Assembly: GCA_028714595.1 (NCBI GenBank)
Contig: JAQTMD010000045.1
Location: forward strand, 3,110 to 10,458
Length of the DNA stretch: 7,349 nt
Origin: Candidatus Omnitrophota bacterium
GTDB lineage: Bacteria > Omnitrophota > Gorgyraeia > Gygaellales > Profunditerraquicolaceae
Direction of reading: 5' to 3'
A program made the position numbers and the translations under genes. Positions 6,696 to 7,349 of this stretch are shown here, one piece after another. Each line of letters starts with the position of its first letter. Positions within the stretch are counted from its first letter, which is position 1. The notes under the pieces were generated by a model. That model did no database searches. It saw only the letters and a list, made by a program, of their open reading frames with translations, and was not told the origin of the DNA.

Positions 6696-7349
6696 AAAAG
6701 AAAAATGAAAGAGGGCAGGGGCCTGCGGCCGTCAAACTGCCGATGCAGGAATTACCGGACAAGGCGCAGTATATCCGTAATCAGATCCTCGATATGTGCG
6801 TGCGCGCCAGGACCGGGCATGTTACTTCGTCGTTTTCTTCCGTCGAGATATTAGTGGCGCTCTATTACGGGGGGATCATCCGTCAGGATAAGGACAATCC
6901 CCAAAACCCCGGGCGCGACAGGTTCATCCTGAGCAAGGGCCAGGCAAGCCCGCTCCTGTACGCGATACTGGCCGATCTGGGGTATTTCCCCGGGAAGGAA
7001 CTGGGGAGGTTTTGCTCGGCCGACGGGATATTCGGCGTACATCTCCAGAACGACGTTTCAGGGGTCGAGATAAGCTCGGGGTCGCTGGGACACGGCTTAG
7101 GCGTGGCCGCGGGTATCGCGTTGGCCGCGAAGCTGGACCGCAAGCCGTTCTTGACGTTCGTTCTTTTAGGCGACGGGGAGTGCCATGAAGGGTCGGTATG
7201 GGAGGCGGCGATGTTCGCCGGCCACCATCAATTGAATAACCTGGTCTGCATCGTGGACAGGAACCGGTTGTGCGCTACGGACTTTACCGAGCACTGCGTC
7301 CGTCTTGACCCTCTCGACAAGAAATGGACTGCCTTCGTCTGGGATGCAG
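6692..7349 (+). CDS. Transketolase N-terminal subunit (partial, truncated by window edge)
   Basis: The first 219 residues of a thiamine-diphosphate enzyme, running off the right edge. Transketolase moves a two-carbon ketol unit between sugar phosphates. Visible features: G42-H43 in TGHVTSS (cofactor-region His), the SKGQAS segment at 81-86, VHLQ at 116-119, GVEISSGSLGHGLG at 124-137, and the cofactor/metal motif G160-D-G-E163 with D189-x-N191. D161 to N191 is 30 residues, the transketolase spacing. The segment GECHEGSVWEAA is characteristic of the short N-terminal subunits that pair with a separate C-terminal subunit, so the partner is expected downstream. The position where SKGH is usual carries Gln84. 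The ATG overlaps the GT4 stop by four bases (ATGA), with GGAG nearby, so it is translated with the glycan genes. A precursor-supply role, for example making an unusual pentose or heptose, is inference; central carbon metabolism is also possible. Confidence 0.92.
   Translation, partial: MKKKNERGQGPAAVKLPMQELPDKAQYIRNQILDMCVRARTGHVTSSFSSVEILVALYYGGIIRQDKDNPQNPGRDRFILSKGQASPLLYAILADLGYFPGKELGRFCSADGIFGVHLQNDVSGVEISSGSLGHGLGVAAGIALAAKLDRKPFLTFVLLGDGECHEGSVWEAAMFAGHHQLNNLVCIVDRNRLCATDFTEHCVRLDPLDKKWTAFVWDA

Noticed and set aside
1..7349. CRISPR arrays, tRNA or rRNA genes, insertion sequences
   Set aside because: I saw no regularly spaced repeats, cloverleaf-like sequence, terminal inverted repeats or transposase motifs. 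Genes fill nearly all the window and the longest gap is about 106 bases.

Overview
The window is a compact, gene-dense, fairly GC-rich stretch of bacterial DNA with eight genes, all on the + strand. The order is four small prepilin-like genes, a promoter-bearing gap, then a four-gene glycan block: an STT3/PglB-type oligosaccharyltransferase, a GT2 polyprenyl-phosphate sugar synthase-like enzyme, a GT4 glycosyltransferase, and the start of a split transketolase that runs off the right edge. The prepilins, Shine-Dalgarno sites and sigma70-like promoter point to a Bacterium. STT3-type enzymes with this architecture occur in scattered environmental lineages, such as Desulfobacterota-like bacteria and candidate phyla like Omnitrophota. 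That placement is a guess from gene content, not something the sequence proves.

Positions 1-1906 are the pilin cassette. Four proteins of 132-204 residues share a short basic leader, a prepilin-peptidase-like junction, the conserved Glu five residues into the mature protein, and one hydrophobic N-terminal helix. The first two resemble major pilin or GspG-type proteins. The third and fourth look like minor pilins of the PilV/GspI and PilW/GspJ kinds. Spacing is 21 bp, then 34 bp, then a 14-bp overlap, so one operon is likely, and it may have begun left of the window. Positions 1907-2012 hold a good extended -10 promoter and a strong ribosome binding site for the next gene.

Positions 2013-7349 are the glycosylation block. 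The 837-residue oligosaccharyltransferase carries recognisable STT3/PglB motifs: the first-loop Asp, DxD, TIxE-like, RFT and WWDxG. It is followed by a 61-bp gap containing two back-to-back perfect hairpins. The GT2, GT4 and transketolase genes then follow with 1-bp and 4-bp overlaps, indicating tight translational coupling.

The most interesting reading joins the two halves. The four pilins carry 15 N-X-S/T sequons on 43 asparagines, about twice what their Ser/Thr content would give by chance, and they sit directly beside an N-oligosaccharyltransferase. This suggests a pilus or pseudopilus N-glycosylation module in which the cytoplasmic enzymes make a lipid-linked glycan and the STT3-like protein transfers it to exported pilins. 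The enzyme identities rest on visible motifs. The link to the pilins is inference.
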